Positions 27,674 to 36,025 of a DNA stretch of 64,000 nt are shown here, piece after piece (positions within the stretch are counted from its first letter, which is position 1; every line of letters starts with the position of its first letter). Location: assembly GCF_024529975.1 (NCBI RefSeq), contig NZ_AP024898.1, forward strand, positions 1,364,001 to 1,428,000. Direction: 5' to 3'. Below the pieces are notes generated by a model. The model was not told where the DNA came from. It did not search any database and worked only from the letters and a program-made list of their open reading frames with translations. The position numbers and the translations under genes were made by a program. The DNA is from Vibrio quintilis (lineage in GTDB: Bacteria; Pseudomonadota; Gammaproteobacteria; Enterobacterales; Vibrionaceae).

Positions 27674-28150
27674 TCAGTCAAAAGCATCTTCCTCATTAAC
27701 CAGTGCGTCGACAAAATCATCAAAAGAATGGCAGATCAGTCTTTTATTATTTGCCATATTGAATTGAGGATCGACATCCTCATGCCATGTGTCTGTTGCA
27801 TAAAAGTAGATCTGACCATTTTTGTCAATACAGATAAAATTTCCGCCCCAATCTGTTGGAAATGGTAATAGCTCTCCGGGCAGGAAATTTTTCTTGATTC
27901 CCTGCCTGTAAATATCTTCAATTGTATTTTCTGTTTGGTATGGATACTTCATCCTCAAAATATCAGCGATACAAACCGGTTCATAATTATCAGTGCAGGG
28001 GAAATAATCCGGTTCAGGAACACCTCCATTCTGCCGCAGGTAAAAACCTCTGAACGCCTCTGGCAATTCAAAATTAATCAACGCTTCGATTTCATTGATA
28101 TCAGCCTGACAGATCTTATTCCCGCTGTTTTTCAGTTGAATATTCATCAT
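27674..28150 (-). CDS. SMI1/KNR4 (SUKH) family immunity protein
   Basis: 158 residues with the SUKH-superfamily pattern: ELPEAFRGFYLRQNGG early, LLPFPTDWGGNFICIDKNGQ in the middle and a helical end (HSFDDFVDALVN). SUKH proteins are immunity proteins for polymorphic toxins delivered by T6SS or contact-dependent systems. No toxin gene is adjacent, so this is an orphan or spare immunity gene. I take ATG 28150; the upstream TTG at 28168 is possible. Confidence 0.78.
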   Translation of the reverse strand: MMNIQLKNSGNKICQADINEIEALINFELPEAFRGFYLRQNGGVPEPDYFPCTDNYEPVCIADILRMKYPYQTENTIEDIYRQGIKKNFLPGELLPFPTDWGGNFICIDKNGQIYFYATDTWHEDVDPQFNMANNKRLICHSFDDFVDALVNEEDAFD

Positions 28151-28283
28151 GTTTAATTCAGTCTTCAATTATCATCACTCACTGTAAATGAATCATAACA
28201 GCTTGCTGTGCCTGTCCCCGGTATTTTCGTATAATTATTCCATACCCGAACGATCAATTGCAGGAATACCGGGCATCTGAGGA

Positions 28284-28403
28284 ATGATTGTGGACATTAT
28301 CAAATTCGAAGCACCAGCCCGTGAAAAGCTACTGAAATTTCAGGATGAAAATAAAATAGAGAGGATTCCGCTTTGCGAATACAGCTCAAAAAAAGGGACA
28401 ACC
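28284..28403 (+). pseudogene. GNAT-like gene, 5' fragment cut by the Mu-like element
   Basis: ATG 28284, after GAGGA, opens a frame MIVDIIKFEAPAREKLLKFQ that reaches the left end of the mobile element at codon 40. Joining base 28403 to 40218 continues the same frame into the downstream fragment, giving an intact protein of about 297 residues. The piece itself encodes the first 40 residues. Confidence 0.85.
28398..28403. repeat. target-site duplication, left copy (ACAACC)
   Basis: ACAACC directly precedes the left terminus TGTA; the same six bases follow the right terminus at 40212-40217. Depending on where the element ends (TACA or TACAA) the duplication is 6 or 5 bp; Mu-type elements make 5-bp, some 6-bp, duplications. 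Confidence 0.85.
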
Positions 28404-28453
28404 TGTATAGAACCAAGATAATAACTACCTAACGTCAAGATAATTCAATAAGG
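28404..28453 (+). repeat. left end of Mu-like element with transposase sites
   Basis: Begins TGTATAGAACCAAGATAAT, then ACTACCTAACG and TCAAGATAATTC. The two AGATAAT words are 25 bp apart. The right end read inward gives the same words at the same offsets, as expected for MuA end-binding sites. Confidence 0.85.
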
Positions 28454-28619
28454 ATTCGGGAATAAATGGGAAAGCTGCGGATTAGGTGGGCGACTTTTTG
28501 AGATGATTGTCCCACCTTAACAGAGTATAGAAATTTGATGAATTTGATCGAAATTTTCGAGCTAGAGAAACATTATACCAATAGACTCAAGCACTACTCT
28601 GTCCCTTTAAAATAAATAG

Positions 28620-29273
28620 TCAGTCTTTTGTTACCTTTGACGTACTTTTTAATTGATTTAATTCCAGCTCCAATGCTTCGGCCTTAGACTTTTCATCTAA
28701 ATATCTTTGGAAGATCTTATCAACGTTTCTTTCCTCGTCAGGGAATTCAGCTTTCAGGCTTGCAGAATGACCAGCGATAGGGATACGCAGTTCAAATTCA
28801 TGTACTGATTGCCCCTGTTCCTGTTTTTCGGCATCTTCTTCCAAAGCATAAAAATAGCTCTCCATTTTTTCTGGTGTGGATGTAAAAGGATTTTCACTGG
28901 GGAAAGTATTAATCATTTCCTCAATCAAGCGAACAATGTCGCGATATGTAGCTCCGACCCTAAATGAGCCTCCAGAAACAAATGAATAACCCTTTGCCCA
29001 TCCCCAAGAACGAACTAAATGAGTTGTTATTTCACGCTTAGGACGTTCAAACAAGAGATCTTCAGCACTTAAACCAATGTTATCAAAAAGCTCAAGCATC
29101 TTACTAAAAACTTCCAATGAAGGGGATAATTCTCCGCGCTCATACCTACTTAATGTGTCTCGGGAAATTCCCAGTTGACTCGCCATCATATTTTGGTTTA
29201 GACCCAGATCCTTTCTGGCTATTTTCAATTTCTCTCCGAAATTAGACTTAAACGATGCATTTTTCGTTGACAT
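28620..29273 (-). CDS. Mu-like prophage repressor (HTH_3)
   Basis: 217 residues. The N-terminal XRE/HTH_3 domain (residues about 12-70: KIARKDLGLNQNMMASQLGI ... SRYERGELSPSLEVF) is followed by a C-terminal region rich in Lys and Glu with a short coiled-coil tail (KAEALELELNQLKS). It is transcribed away from the rest of the element, across a 71-bp intergenic region from the Ner-like gene. This is the immunity-repressor position of Mu-like phages. No autoproteolysis (LexA/S24) domain is seen, as in Mu c. Confidence 0.85.
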   Translation of the reverse strand: MSTKNASFKSNFGEKLKIARKDLGLNQNMMASQLGISRDTLSRYERGELSPSLEVFSKMLELFDNIGLSAEDLLFERPKREITTHLVRSWGWAKGYSFVSGGSFRVGATYRDIVRLIEEMINTFPSENPFTSTPEKMESYFYALEEDAEKQEQGQSVHEFELRIPIAGHSASLKAEFPDEERNVDKIFQRYLDEKSKAEALELELNQLKSTSKVTKD

Positions 29274-29303
29274 TGTAGATAATCCGCCTATTATTTGTGA
29301 TTA

Positions 29304-29319
29304 ATTAGTCGTATTAGTC
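29304..29319. promoter_or_regulatory. candidate operator between repressor and Ner-like genes
   Basis: ATTAGTC occurs twice, 9 bp apart, in the AT-rich spacer, with the partial inverted match TAGTCTAAT. The spacer must hold the divergent repressor and early promoters, so these repeats are the likely binding sites of the repressor or the Ner-like protein. Confidence 0.45.
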
Positions 29320-29344
29320 TAATGCAATAAATCAGGAGGTAAAA

Positions 29345-29560
29345 GTGAAAAGTTTCAAAGAACCTGTAACTCATGAGGAATTTAGTCGCATAAGGGCGGG
29401 GTTTATCGCACAAGGAGCTTCATTCTCAGGATGGTGCAAGTTGCATCAGGTTACTCCTTCAAATGCAAAGGCTGCACTTGTTGGTTCATGGAATGGCCCA
29501 AAAGCTAAAGAGCTTAGGACAAAGATCATTGCTGCATCAGGCATCGATCAACTCGACTGA
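29345..29560 (+). CDS. Ner/Cro-like DNA-binding protein
   Basis: 71 residues starting at GTG after CAGGAGGT. The body reads FSRIRAGFIAQGASFSGWCK then HQVTPSNAKAALVGSWNG, a helix-turn-helix of the type found first in the early operon of Mu-like phages opposite the repressor. Its likely job is to turn down early and repressor promoters, as Ner does in Mu. Homology to Ner proper is weak; the assignment rests on size, fold pattern and position. Confidence 0.65.
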   Translation: MKSFKEPVTHEEFSRIRAGFIAQGASFSGWCKLHQVTPSNAKAALVGSWNGPKAKELRTKIIAASGIDQLD

Positions 29561-29569
29561 GGATGTGTA

Positions 29570-29926
29570 ATGGAAACTAGTAAATCACAAATAGCGTATG
29601 AGCGAATAAAGGACATTCTTTCCACACTGAGTACCTTTGAAATCATTGGGGTTGTAGGGGCATTAAATAGTTCTATTTCAAAAGGACATTGGATAAAAGT
29701 CACCTTATTTGACAAAAAGAAATTAGGTTCAAAAATCCTACAAAACAATGAATTACATGATTTCATTTTATCGATGGATCTATTTCAAATAACCCAAAAA
29801 GATGTTCGTTTAGCTTGTATTAAACAATTTGGAGTAGATAAAGTGCCATGTCGTTCATCTTTCAGCCGGGCATGGAAAACGCTTCTATTGGAAAAACAAA
29901 GTAGAGGTGAACATGAGGAAAAATGA
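29570..29926 (+). CDS. early-region protein of unknown function
   Basis: 118 residues, 9 bp after the Ner-like gene and overlapping the next gene by 14 bp. The sequence (YERIKDILSTLSTFEIIGVV near the N-terminus, QFGVDKVPCRSSFSRAWKTL near the C-terminus) is helical and basic at the end, with a possible DNA-binding second half. Not recognised. Confidence 0.6.
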   Translation: METSKSQIAYERIKDILSTLSTFEIIGVVGALNSSISKGHWIKVTLFDKKKLGSKILQNNELHDFILSMDLFQITQKDVRLACIKQFGVDKVPCRSSFSRAWKTLLLEKQSRGEHEEK

Positions 29927-30254
29927 CCAATCCATTTCATCATACAACCTCAAACCAACCCGGTTCACTCTCGATATTCTGGAGTTACTTGTGAATCAGG
30001 GCATTGAAGGAATGAATCTGAAGGACATTGCCGAATACTTTTCCTTACCTCGTTCAACAGTTCACCGATACCTTACAACACTTACCGAATCAGGCTGGGT
30101 GGAATCCTCTGGTTCAGTAAAGGCAAAGATTTGGAAACCTTCTAACCACTTCATCAAATTGGCGTTCAGCTACAGAAATGCTGTTCGGGAACAAATAGAA
30201 ACCGTGAAAGCAGAATACAAAGATTTAACTGGTGAGGACTTACAAGATGTCTGA
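29913..30254 (+). CDS. small winged-helix (IclR-type) DNA-binding protein
   Basis: 113 residues from ATG 29913 (GAGGTG upstream). It contains a winged-helix like the N-terminal domain of IclR proteins: RFTLDILELLVNQGIEGMNL, KDIAEYFSLPRSTVHRYLTT, LTESGWVESS. No effector domain follows. A regulator of the transposition operon is likely. Overlaps the genes on both sides, so it is part of one early operon. Confidence 0.72.
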   Translation: MRKNDQSISSYNLKPTRFTLDILELLVNQGIEGMNLKDIAEYFSLPRSTVHRYLTTLTESGWVESSGSVKAKIWKPSNHFIKLAFSYRNAVREQIETVKAEYKDLTGEDLQDV

Positions 30255-31218
30255 TGATTTAAAAAATCTTGAACAGGCAAAACAAAGAATTAGTGATGCC
30301 TTGGAAATAAATGCAGCTGAAGCGCTATCAATCTCTCAATCTGAGGGAAAGAAGATTGAAGAAGCTGTAGATTTTGGTGCTCTGCTTGGTCGTGCTCAGA
30401 TGGCTGACAGACTATCAAAAATTACCGACGCCGTAAGTCTAAGTGTATTAAAAGAAATCAAAGAATCCAAGAAATACAAGGCGTTGAAAGGCATTACCTT
30501 TACAAAAAGCTCGACTGTCGGCAGTAATTTGGTTGTTCTAAAAGGGACGTGGGAAGAGTTTTGTGAAATCTATGGTAGTTCTAAGTCGACGATAGATGAG
30601 CGTTTAAAAAATCTGGATGTTTTTGGAGAGCAGGCACTGGAATCAATGAGTGCAATTGGCATGACAACAAGAGATTTTCGTCGCCTGCGTAAGCTCCCCC
30701 AAGAAGACTTAACTGCCATTGTAGAAGGTGAGACGGTCAAAATTTCAGACCGGGATGAAGCTCTGGAAATAATTGAAGAGCTGTCTGCAAAATACCGACT
30801 CGAAAAGCAGTCTCTTCAGAATGAAGTCACAAACTTAAAACATGAGAAGCAGTCTCATGAGCGTTTGCTGGCGGACAAAGACAAAAAGATAAATGACTTA
30901 TCCAAAAAACTGGATGTCCAGTTAACTCCGGCACAGAAGCGCCAGAATGAAGAAGCGCTTAACGGTCAACTGCTTGAACAGTTAAATGTTGCTACGCTGG
31001 CTGTAGACAGTGGTTTTGCCCGTCTTTTTGATGCTATCCAGACTATTCAGGACAACAAACACCCGACAGATATCGATCAGGCTTGTGAAGATGTCCTGTT
31101 TCGAGTTCTTGAACGCTTTCTTAGCTTGTCCGCTGATATGGGGATGTCTGCTCATGTCATGGAACATCTGGAGCAATGGCACACTGAAAATGCCCTGCTA
31201 TTTCAGAATGAGGGTTAA
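30247..31218 (+). CDS. early-region protein with coiled coil, unknown function
   Basis: 323 residues from ATG 30247. A central stretch (SKSTIDERLKNLDVFGEQAL, then MTTRDFRRLRKLPQEDLTAI) resembles phage DNA-binding regulators. It is followed by a long coiled coil (about residues 175-235) and a C-terminal helical part with SADMGMSAHVMEHLEQW. It lies directly upstream of the transposase gene, where related transposable phages have an accessory DNA-binding protein. Function not assigned. Confidence 0.65.
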   Translation: MSDDLKNLEQAKQRISDALEINAAEALSISQSEGKKIEEAVDFGALLGRAQMADRLSKITDAVSLSVLKEIKESKKYKALKGITFTKSSTVGSNLVVLKGTWEEFCEIYGSSKSTIDERLKNLDVFGEQALESMSAIGMTTRDFRRLRKLPQEDLTAIVEGETVKISDRDEALEIIEELSAKYRLEKQSLQNEVTNLKHEKQSHERLLADKDKKINDLSKKLDVQLTPAQKRQNEEALNGQLLEQLNVATLAVDSGFARLFDAIQTIQDNKHPTDIDQACEDVLFRVLERFLSLSADMGMSAHVMEHLEQWHTENALLFQNEG

Positions 31219-31224
31219 GCTGCC

Positions 31225-32982
31225 ATGAATGCACTTGAAATGGAACGCGCACAATACCTCAAAAACCTCATGGAAGAACTGGATCAAGCTGGCCGTGGTA
31301 ACAAAGGCTGCATAATCCAGCGTGCAGCGGAACATCTCTGTTGTTCAAGAAACAAACTGTATCAAGAGCTTGCTGCACTGGGATGGAATTCCGGACGGAA
31401 AAAACGCAATGACAGCGGTGAACTGGCATTAACCCGTGCAGAGACAGAACTGCTGGCTAATTTGATGCGTCAGAGTGAACGGGAAAGTGGAAAACGATTA
31501 ATGACAATCAGGGATGCAACGGACATTGCATTAGCAAACGGCCAGTTATCACATGATGTCTCTGAATCAACGGTTTTGCGGGCATTCAGGAGATTCCGCC
31601 TGCATCCTAATCAACTGAACCGGATGGAAACTACAACCAGTCAGCGTTCCCTGCATCCGAATCATGCATGGCAGTTTGATGTTTCGATCTGTGTTCTGTA
31701 TTACCTGCGCGGCGGTAAAGGGCTTCGGGTCATGTCAGCAGACGAATTCTATAAGAATAAGCCAAAAAATTTGGAACGGATTGTGAATGAGCGGGTATTG
31801 CGCTATCTGGCAACTGATCATTACAGCGGAGCCTTTTTCCTGCGCTACTACGTTGCGCCGGGTGAGAATACCGAAACCATTACCCGGTTTCTGTTTGAAG
31901 CATTCTGTGAACGCGATACTGGTGAACTAATGTATGGTGTTCCCCGGTTGCTGATTTGGGATGCAGGTTCTGCCAATATTGCACACCAAACCCGCCATAT
32001 GCTTGACATGCTGGAAGTCCGGCACATCGCACATACTCCCGGCAGGCCTTGGGCAAAGGGACAGGTGGAATCAACCCATAATCTGGTTGAACGCCGATTT
32101 GAAAGCCGTCTGGCTTTTACCGTAATTAGTTCAGCTGAAGAGCTGAACCAATATGCCATTCAATGGTCAGTCGGATTTCAGTCCCTGCGAGCTCATACAC
32201 GCCATAAAAGCAGTCGTTACGGTTTATGGCAGACAATACGACCGGAGCAGCTGCGACTGATTCAGGATATTGAATTGGTTAAGAGTATGATGCAACAAAC
32301 AAAACCGGCAGTCAGAAAAGTCCGCTCTCATGAGCTCAGTATCAGTTTTGCACCGAAAGGATATGCATCACTTGATTACTCACTGGCTCACATCCCTCAT
32401 ATCATGGCCGGTGACGAAGTGGAAGTTTTTGCTAATCCTTACCGCTCTCCGGCAATCCGGGTGATCAGCACGGATGAAAACGGACAGAAGCAAACCTATG
32501 AAGCTTGTCCAGTAGAGCGGGATGCTGCTGGATTCAATCTGATGGCTCCGGTGATTGGTGAGCAGCATAAATCAGTACGGGAAACCCAATCAGATATCAG
32601 CCGGAAACGGCTTGACACAGCGGCATGGGGAACAGACAACCCGAGAGAAATTAAAAAAATCCGTAAAGGTCAGGTGCCTGCATTTAACGGCCAGATTAAC
32701 CCGATGGCTGACATAGAACAACAATCTCTGCCATCGTTTATGCCTCGCCGGGGAACATCTGTAAAAGTTGATGCATTGGTTATGACAGAGCAGAAAACCT
32801 CATTCATCGGTGCCTTAAAGCGGGTTAAAACAGCCTTGAATCCGGCTGAAGAAGAATTTACAGCTTTAAAGGCATTGTTAAAACAGCGCTATCCAGATGG
32901 TGCAACCGAAAGCGAATTACAGGTATTTATTCAACGATGGAGGCAGAACGGCGATGAGCACACTCAAAGCGCAGTTAAATAA
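31225..32982 (+). CDS. MuA-type DDE transposase
   Basis: 585 residues. An N-terminal HTH region (CCSRNKLYQELAALGWNSG, then ESTVLRAFRRFRLHPNQLN) precedes an rve integrase core with Asp152 (WQFDVS), Asp246 (LLIWDAGSAN) and Glu282 (WAKGQVESTHN). The spacing of 35 residues between the second Asp and Glu is the classic DD35E. A C-terminal beta-rich domain (HELSISFAPKGYASLDYSLA) and a basic tail follow, as in transposases of Mu/B3/D3112-type phages. It would cut and join the TGTA ends. Catalytic residues are intact. Confidence 0.92.
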   Translation: MNALEMERAQYLKNLMEELDQAGRGNKGCIIQRAAEHLCCSRNKLYQELAALGWNSGRKKRNDSGELALTRAETELLANLMRQSERESGKRLMTIRDATDIALANGQLSHDVSESTVLRAFRRFRLHPNQLNRMETTTSQRSLHPNHAWQFDVSICVLYYLRGGKGLRVMSADEFYKNKPKNLERIVNERVLRYLATDHYSGAFFLRYYVAPGENTETITRFLFEAFCERDTGELMYGVPRLLIWDAGSANIAHQTRHMLDMLEVRHIAHTPGRPWAKGQVESTHNLVERRFESRLAFTVISSAEELNQYAIQWSVGFQSLRAHTRHKSSRYGLWQTIRPEQLRLIQDIELVKSMMQQTKPAVRKVRSHELSISFAPKGYASLDYSLAHIPHIMAGDEVEVFANPYRSPAIRVISTDENGQKQTYEACPVERDAAGFNLMAPVIGEQHKSVRETQSDISRKRLDTAAWGTDNPREIKKIRKGQVPAFNGQINPMADIEQQSLPSFMPRRGTSVKVDALVMTEQKTSFIGALKRVKTALNPAEEEFTALKALLKQRYPDGATESELQVFIQRWRQNGDEHTQSAVK

Positions 32983-34063
32983 AACCGGAAGCAGTGTACT
33001 GGCTTTGGCTGAACATCTGGGTATGAGTTACAGCACGGTAAGTAAAGCAGTGCGTCTGAATAAGCCGCCCAAACGACGGGCAGAGGAATTTAAAAAGCAG
33101 GTGAATATATTTTTTAAACTACATGGGGTTGATGGGGTAGACAGCTGGTCAGAGGCCGCCACCACTGACCAGCCAGATCCCCAGACTGAAATGAATCAGG
33201 ATATTGAGCTGGAGAATCATATGCTAACACAGGAAGCCATCAGGCACTTCAAATTATTTCGTAACCCGTTTATCAACGATATCCGCAGTATACGCGATAT
33301 TTATCTTAATGAAGACTGTCGCTATGTTCTGGCAGCGATGAAGGATGTTTCACGGAATCAGGGGATTTTGGCTGTTGTGGGTGATTCAGGGGCTGGTAAA
33401 AGTGTGTTGCGCCGTCTGTTGCTCGATGAACTCCACAATGACGGAGATATCTCGGTCATTCAGCCTAAGATTATTGACAAAACCCGAGCTACTGCCGCCG
33501 GTATTTGCGATGCAATTATCAGTGATATCAGCAGTGAAACCCCGAAAAGAAGTATGGAAGCTAAAGCGAGACAGGTTGAGCGCCTTTTAATGACAGCATT
33601 CAAAGGTGGACAGCGACATGTTCTGATTATTGAAGAGGCACATGATCTGACAATTCCGGTGATGAAATATCTGAAACGTTTCTGGGAGCTGGAAGATGGT
33701 TTCTCTAAGTTACTGGGGATTCTCCTGATTGGACAAACTGAACTTTTTCACCGTCTGGACGAGCGTCGCCACTACGAACTCCGCGAGTTTATCCGTCGCT
33801 GTATGGTGATCGAAGTCCCCCCTCTGGATCATGATATTGAAGCCTACCTCAAACATAAATTTGAGTGTGCTGGTTGTGAGTACAGCCGGATTATGGATAA
33901 CGACGGAGCACCGGCATTGAGAGAACGCCTGCAAACCCGGCGCAATCAGTCCGGTAGTCTGGTTTACCCTCAGGTCATTAACAACCTGATCACCAGGGCT
34001 ATGAACCTGTGTGCTTCGCTGGGTGAAGATAAGGTAAACAAAGATATTATTAAGGAGCTGTAA
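32954..34063 (+). CDS. MuB-type AAA+ ATPase, transposition target selector
   Basis: 369 residues from ATG 32954, overlapping the transposase end by 29 bp (GGAGG at 32939). The N-terminal HTH (SVLALAEHLGMSYSTVSKAV, residues about 14-33) matches MuB. The ATPase has Walker A VVGDSGAGKSV (about 141-151) and Walker B HVLIIEEAHDL (about 222-232). MuB polymerises on DNA, brings targets to the transposase and gives target immunity. All core motifs are intact. Confidence 0.9.
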   Translation: MSTLKAQLNKTGSSVLALAEHLGMSYSTVSKAVRLNKPPKRRAEEFKKQVNIFFKLHGVDGVDSWSEAATTDQPDPQTEMNQDIELENHMLTQEAIRHFKLFRNPFINDIRSIRDIYLNEDCRYVLAAMKDVSRNQGILAVVGDSGAGKSVLRRLLLDELHNDGDISVIQPKIIDKTRATAAGICDAIISDISSETPKRSMEAKARQVERLLMTAFKGGQRHVLIIEEAHDLTIPVMKYLKRFWELEDGFSKLLGILLIGQTELFHRLDERRHYELREFIRRCMVIEVPPLDHDIEAYLKHKFECAGCEYSRIMDNDGAPALRERLQTRRNQSGSLVYPQVINNLITRAMNLCASLGEDKVNKDIIKEL

Positions 34064-34065
34064 TT

Positions 34066-34323
34066 ATGAATACACCAGAGATAGATCGTAACCTGAGCTG
34101 GAAGCAACTTCATGAGTACTCAAATTATTTGATACTGGAAAATCCTGATACCATCATTGATGCCGGTGCCAGCCTTCTGGCAATTCTTCAGGAATGTTTT
34201 CTCTGTGCTGATATGGCAGGAAGAAAAGATCATCTTCCCACTGATGAATTTTTATCATGCCTGCAAATGGCTGAGGGAATGGTACGAATGGGAAACCAGA
34301 TTCTGAGGCCGGAAGGAAAATGA
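34066..34323 (+). CDS. small conserved-looking early protein
   Basis: 85 residues starting 2 bp after the MuB-type gene. Helical, acidic; includes YSNYLILENPDTIIDAGASL and CLQMAEGMVRMGNQ. Not recognised. Co-transcribed with the transposition genes. Confidence 0.6.
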   Translation: MNTPEIDRNLSWKQLHEYSNYLILENPDTIIDAGASLLAILQECFLCADMAGRKDHLPTDEFLSCLQMAEGMVRMGNQILRPEGK

Positions 34324-34324
34324 C

Positions 34325-34486
34325 ATGACAGATAAACAACGATTGAGTGCTGCCGAAAGCCATGAGCTGGCTTGCAGAGTTTCAGCTCTGGGCGCAAAGC
34401 AGGTACTGGACATTCTCAGACAGTTACAGGGGCTGACGCTTGCCAGAAACGCACGTAAGCCGGAAAAAGTCCCGCAAACCCATTAG
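34325..34486 (+). CDS. very small protein at end of early operon
   Basis: 53 residues, starting 1 bp after the previous stop: begins MTDKQRLSAAESHELACRVS and ends with a basic segment NARKPEKVPQTH. Not recognised. It is the last gene before an intrinsic terminator, so it closes the early operon. Confidence 0.55.
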   Translation: MTDKQRLSAAESHELACRVSALGAKQVLDILRQLQGLTLARNARKPEKVPQTH

Positions 34487-34496
34487 TTCATCATAA

Positions 34497-34530
34497 AATA
34501 CCCTTTTTAAATTAAGGGTATTTTTCTTTT
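34497..34530 (+). terminator. intrinsic terminator closing the early operon
   Basis: AATACCCTT pairs with AAGGGTATT around an 8-base AT loop, followed by TTTCTTTT. It lies 11 bp after the stop of the 53-residue gene. Confidence 0.85.
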
Positions 34531-34586
34531 ATATAAAGCTCTGTAAGCTATTTTAGGCTTATATTCAGGTATTTCCTCCCCGAAAA

Positions 34587-34629
34587 AAGTTTAAACAAAT
34601 CTGGTGCGATTTAAACGGGGTTTAAACGT
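34587..34629. promoter_or_regulatory. three TTTAAAC words, possible regulator sites
   Basis: TTTAAAC occurs at about 34590, 34610 and 34621 (the first and last as GTTTAAAC). The 34487-34829 spacer between early terminator and the next operon should hold the promoter of the second gene block; apart from the terminator and these words I see nothing else in it. Confidence 0.35.
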
Positions 34630-34829
34630 GGTCTCAACCATTATTTCCGGGATTTCTTCCGGCAGACTAACCGGAAACGGATTTTAATCCCTTATCCTTA
34701 TGTCTTTTTTTGACGTCAACTCCTGCATTCTTTCCTGTTCTCCGTTGAATGATTAACGCATGTTATTTTTATAACTCTGGTTAAGAAAAATAGACTGTAT
34801 CCGAACAATGACAGTAAACCGGGTTACAG

Positions 34830-35102
34830 ATGGAACAGAAAACAGACAATTTCAACCTTTTTTATACTTTGTGTCTCTCAATGGGACTCCGGCTCAACGA
34901 AGATGACCTAACGGCTTTGTGTAAAGAAGTTCCGGCAGAATTTTATATTAAAAAACAGAAGCAACTACTGGCACGTGTCCGGAATTTTTTCATTGTTCAG
35001 GATGCAAGAAACCGGACTCCTCAATTTTCAGCGATAAATAACCGGGTATCCCTTGTACATGTTTATCGCGTTTTATCAAAGGAAAAACGAAATGAACAGT
35101 GA
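34830..35102 (+). CDS. small hypothetical upstream of Mor-type activator
   Basis: 90 residues; helical N-terminus FNLFYTLCLSMGLRLNEDDL and basic C-terminus. Overlaps the activator gene by 11 bp, so the two are translationally coupled. Not recognised. Confidence 0.6.
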   Translation: MEQKTDNFNLFYTLCLSMGLRLNEDDLTALCKEVPAEFYIKKQKQLLARVRNFFIVQDARNRTPQFSAINNRVSLVHVYRVLSKEKRNEQ

Positions 35103-35517
35103 TTTAAGCTGGCGGGATTTACTTGAAAGAAAAGAACTACTTACTGTGACGAAGCAGATGATACAGAACGACAACAGTATCCTCGGTGAACTGTATCCCG
35201 TTCTAAGTCAGGCAGCACAAAGAGAAGGCTTCCCGGAAAAAGATTTGCTGCTTCTGTTTCTTATCATTTGTGACTATCTGGGCGGCATGATGATCTATTT
35301 TCCAAAGGGCAGAAATCTCCGGAAGGTCATAAAAAGATATGCGGTATGTGCCGAGTTTAACGGAAAAAATGCCAAAGAACTGAGCCGGAAATACGGGATC
35401 AGTCTGCCAGCAGTTTACCGGTATCTGAAAGACGGACGTGAACTGAAAGATAGCGTCAGGACTGAAACTCAGAAATACCGGGATCACCTTCCTTTTTCTC
35501 CAGAATCAAAAGAATGA
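35092..35517 (+). CDS. Mor/C-type transcription activator
   Basis: 141 residues from ATG 35092 with AAAGGAAAAA before it. It has the Mor/C-family features: an N-terminal dimerisation part, the turn CDYLGGMMIYFPKGR, and a C-terminal HTH (NGKNAKELSRKYGISLPAVY, then RYLKDGRELK). In Mu, Mor turns on the middle promoter and C the late ones. That the element keeps such an activator suggests it can switch on its own, or a helper's, late genes. Confidence 0.85.
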   Translation: MNSDLSWRDLLERKELLTVTKQMIQNDNSILGELYPVLSQAAQREGFPEKDLLLLFLIICDYLGGMMIYFPKGRNLRKVIKRYAVCAEFNGKNAKELSRKYGISLPAVYRYLKDGRELKDSVRTETQKYRDHLPFSPESKE

Positions 35518-35542
35518 ACTACAACACATAGAGAGGTTAAAT

Positions 35543-35881
35543 ATGTTATCCAACATTGAATCAGAAACAGCTATGAAATTTGGTATCGGACAATCGTATT
35601 TTTTACAGGCCAAAAGAGTATGGTTGGCGGAACAGGGAATGACAGAAGCTCAGGCATTTTTACTCACCAGTGAAGAGTGTGAGATTTTAGTCAGAACAGG
35701 AACATCCCCGGAAGTTTTCCTGCAAGAAAAACAAAGGCTGATCGCGGAAAAAATCGCAGAAAAAGCAGCGAATCTGGAGCTTGCCAGTTGCGGTTCAGGG
35801 CTAACGAAAAAAGAAGAGCAGATCGTCAAAATGACAGGGCTTTCCCCGGAAGTGTATCAGCAGGCAAAGAAAGGCAGGTAA
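35543..35881 (+). CDS. protein with two copies of protease/scaffold C-terminal motif
   Basis: 112 residues. The end, LTKKEEQIVKMTGLSPEVYQ QAK, matches the C-terminal tail of Mu-type protease/scaffold (gp I family), and a degenerate copy LTSEECEILVRTGTSPEVFL QEK appears earlier (about residues 40-65). A third, weaker match is near the N-terminus (MKFGIGQSYFLQAK). No protease domain is present. It looks like a scaffold-tail duplicate or a decoy of a helper phage's scaffold; both are inference. Confidence 0.6.
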   Translation: MLSNIESETAMKFGIGQSYFLQAKRVWLAEQGMTEAQAFLLTSEECEILVRTGTSPEVFLQEKQRLIAEKIAEKAANLELASCGSGLTKKEEQIVKMTGLSPEVYQQAKKGR

Positions 35882-36025
35882 AGGATTAGTCAGCTCTCCG
35901 CATCCTAATAAACTGAGACTGAACTGCACCAGAAATCACAGAAATACCCCCAGATAATATATGCAAGTCAGATATCTCAGATTATCTCAATACGATTTAC
36001 AGAAAAACAAAAAAGGATATGACTC

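Noticed and set aside
28480..28522. AGGTGGG ... CCCACCT inverted repeat at the left end of the Mu-like element
   Set aside because: A 7-bp arm pair with a long loop and no T-run; I cannot tell it from chance, though it might be an extra binding site.
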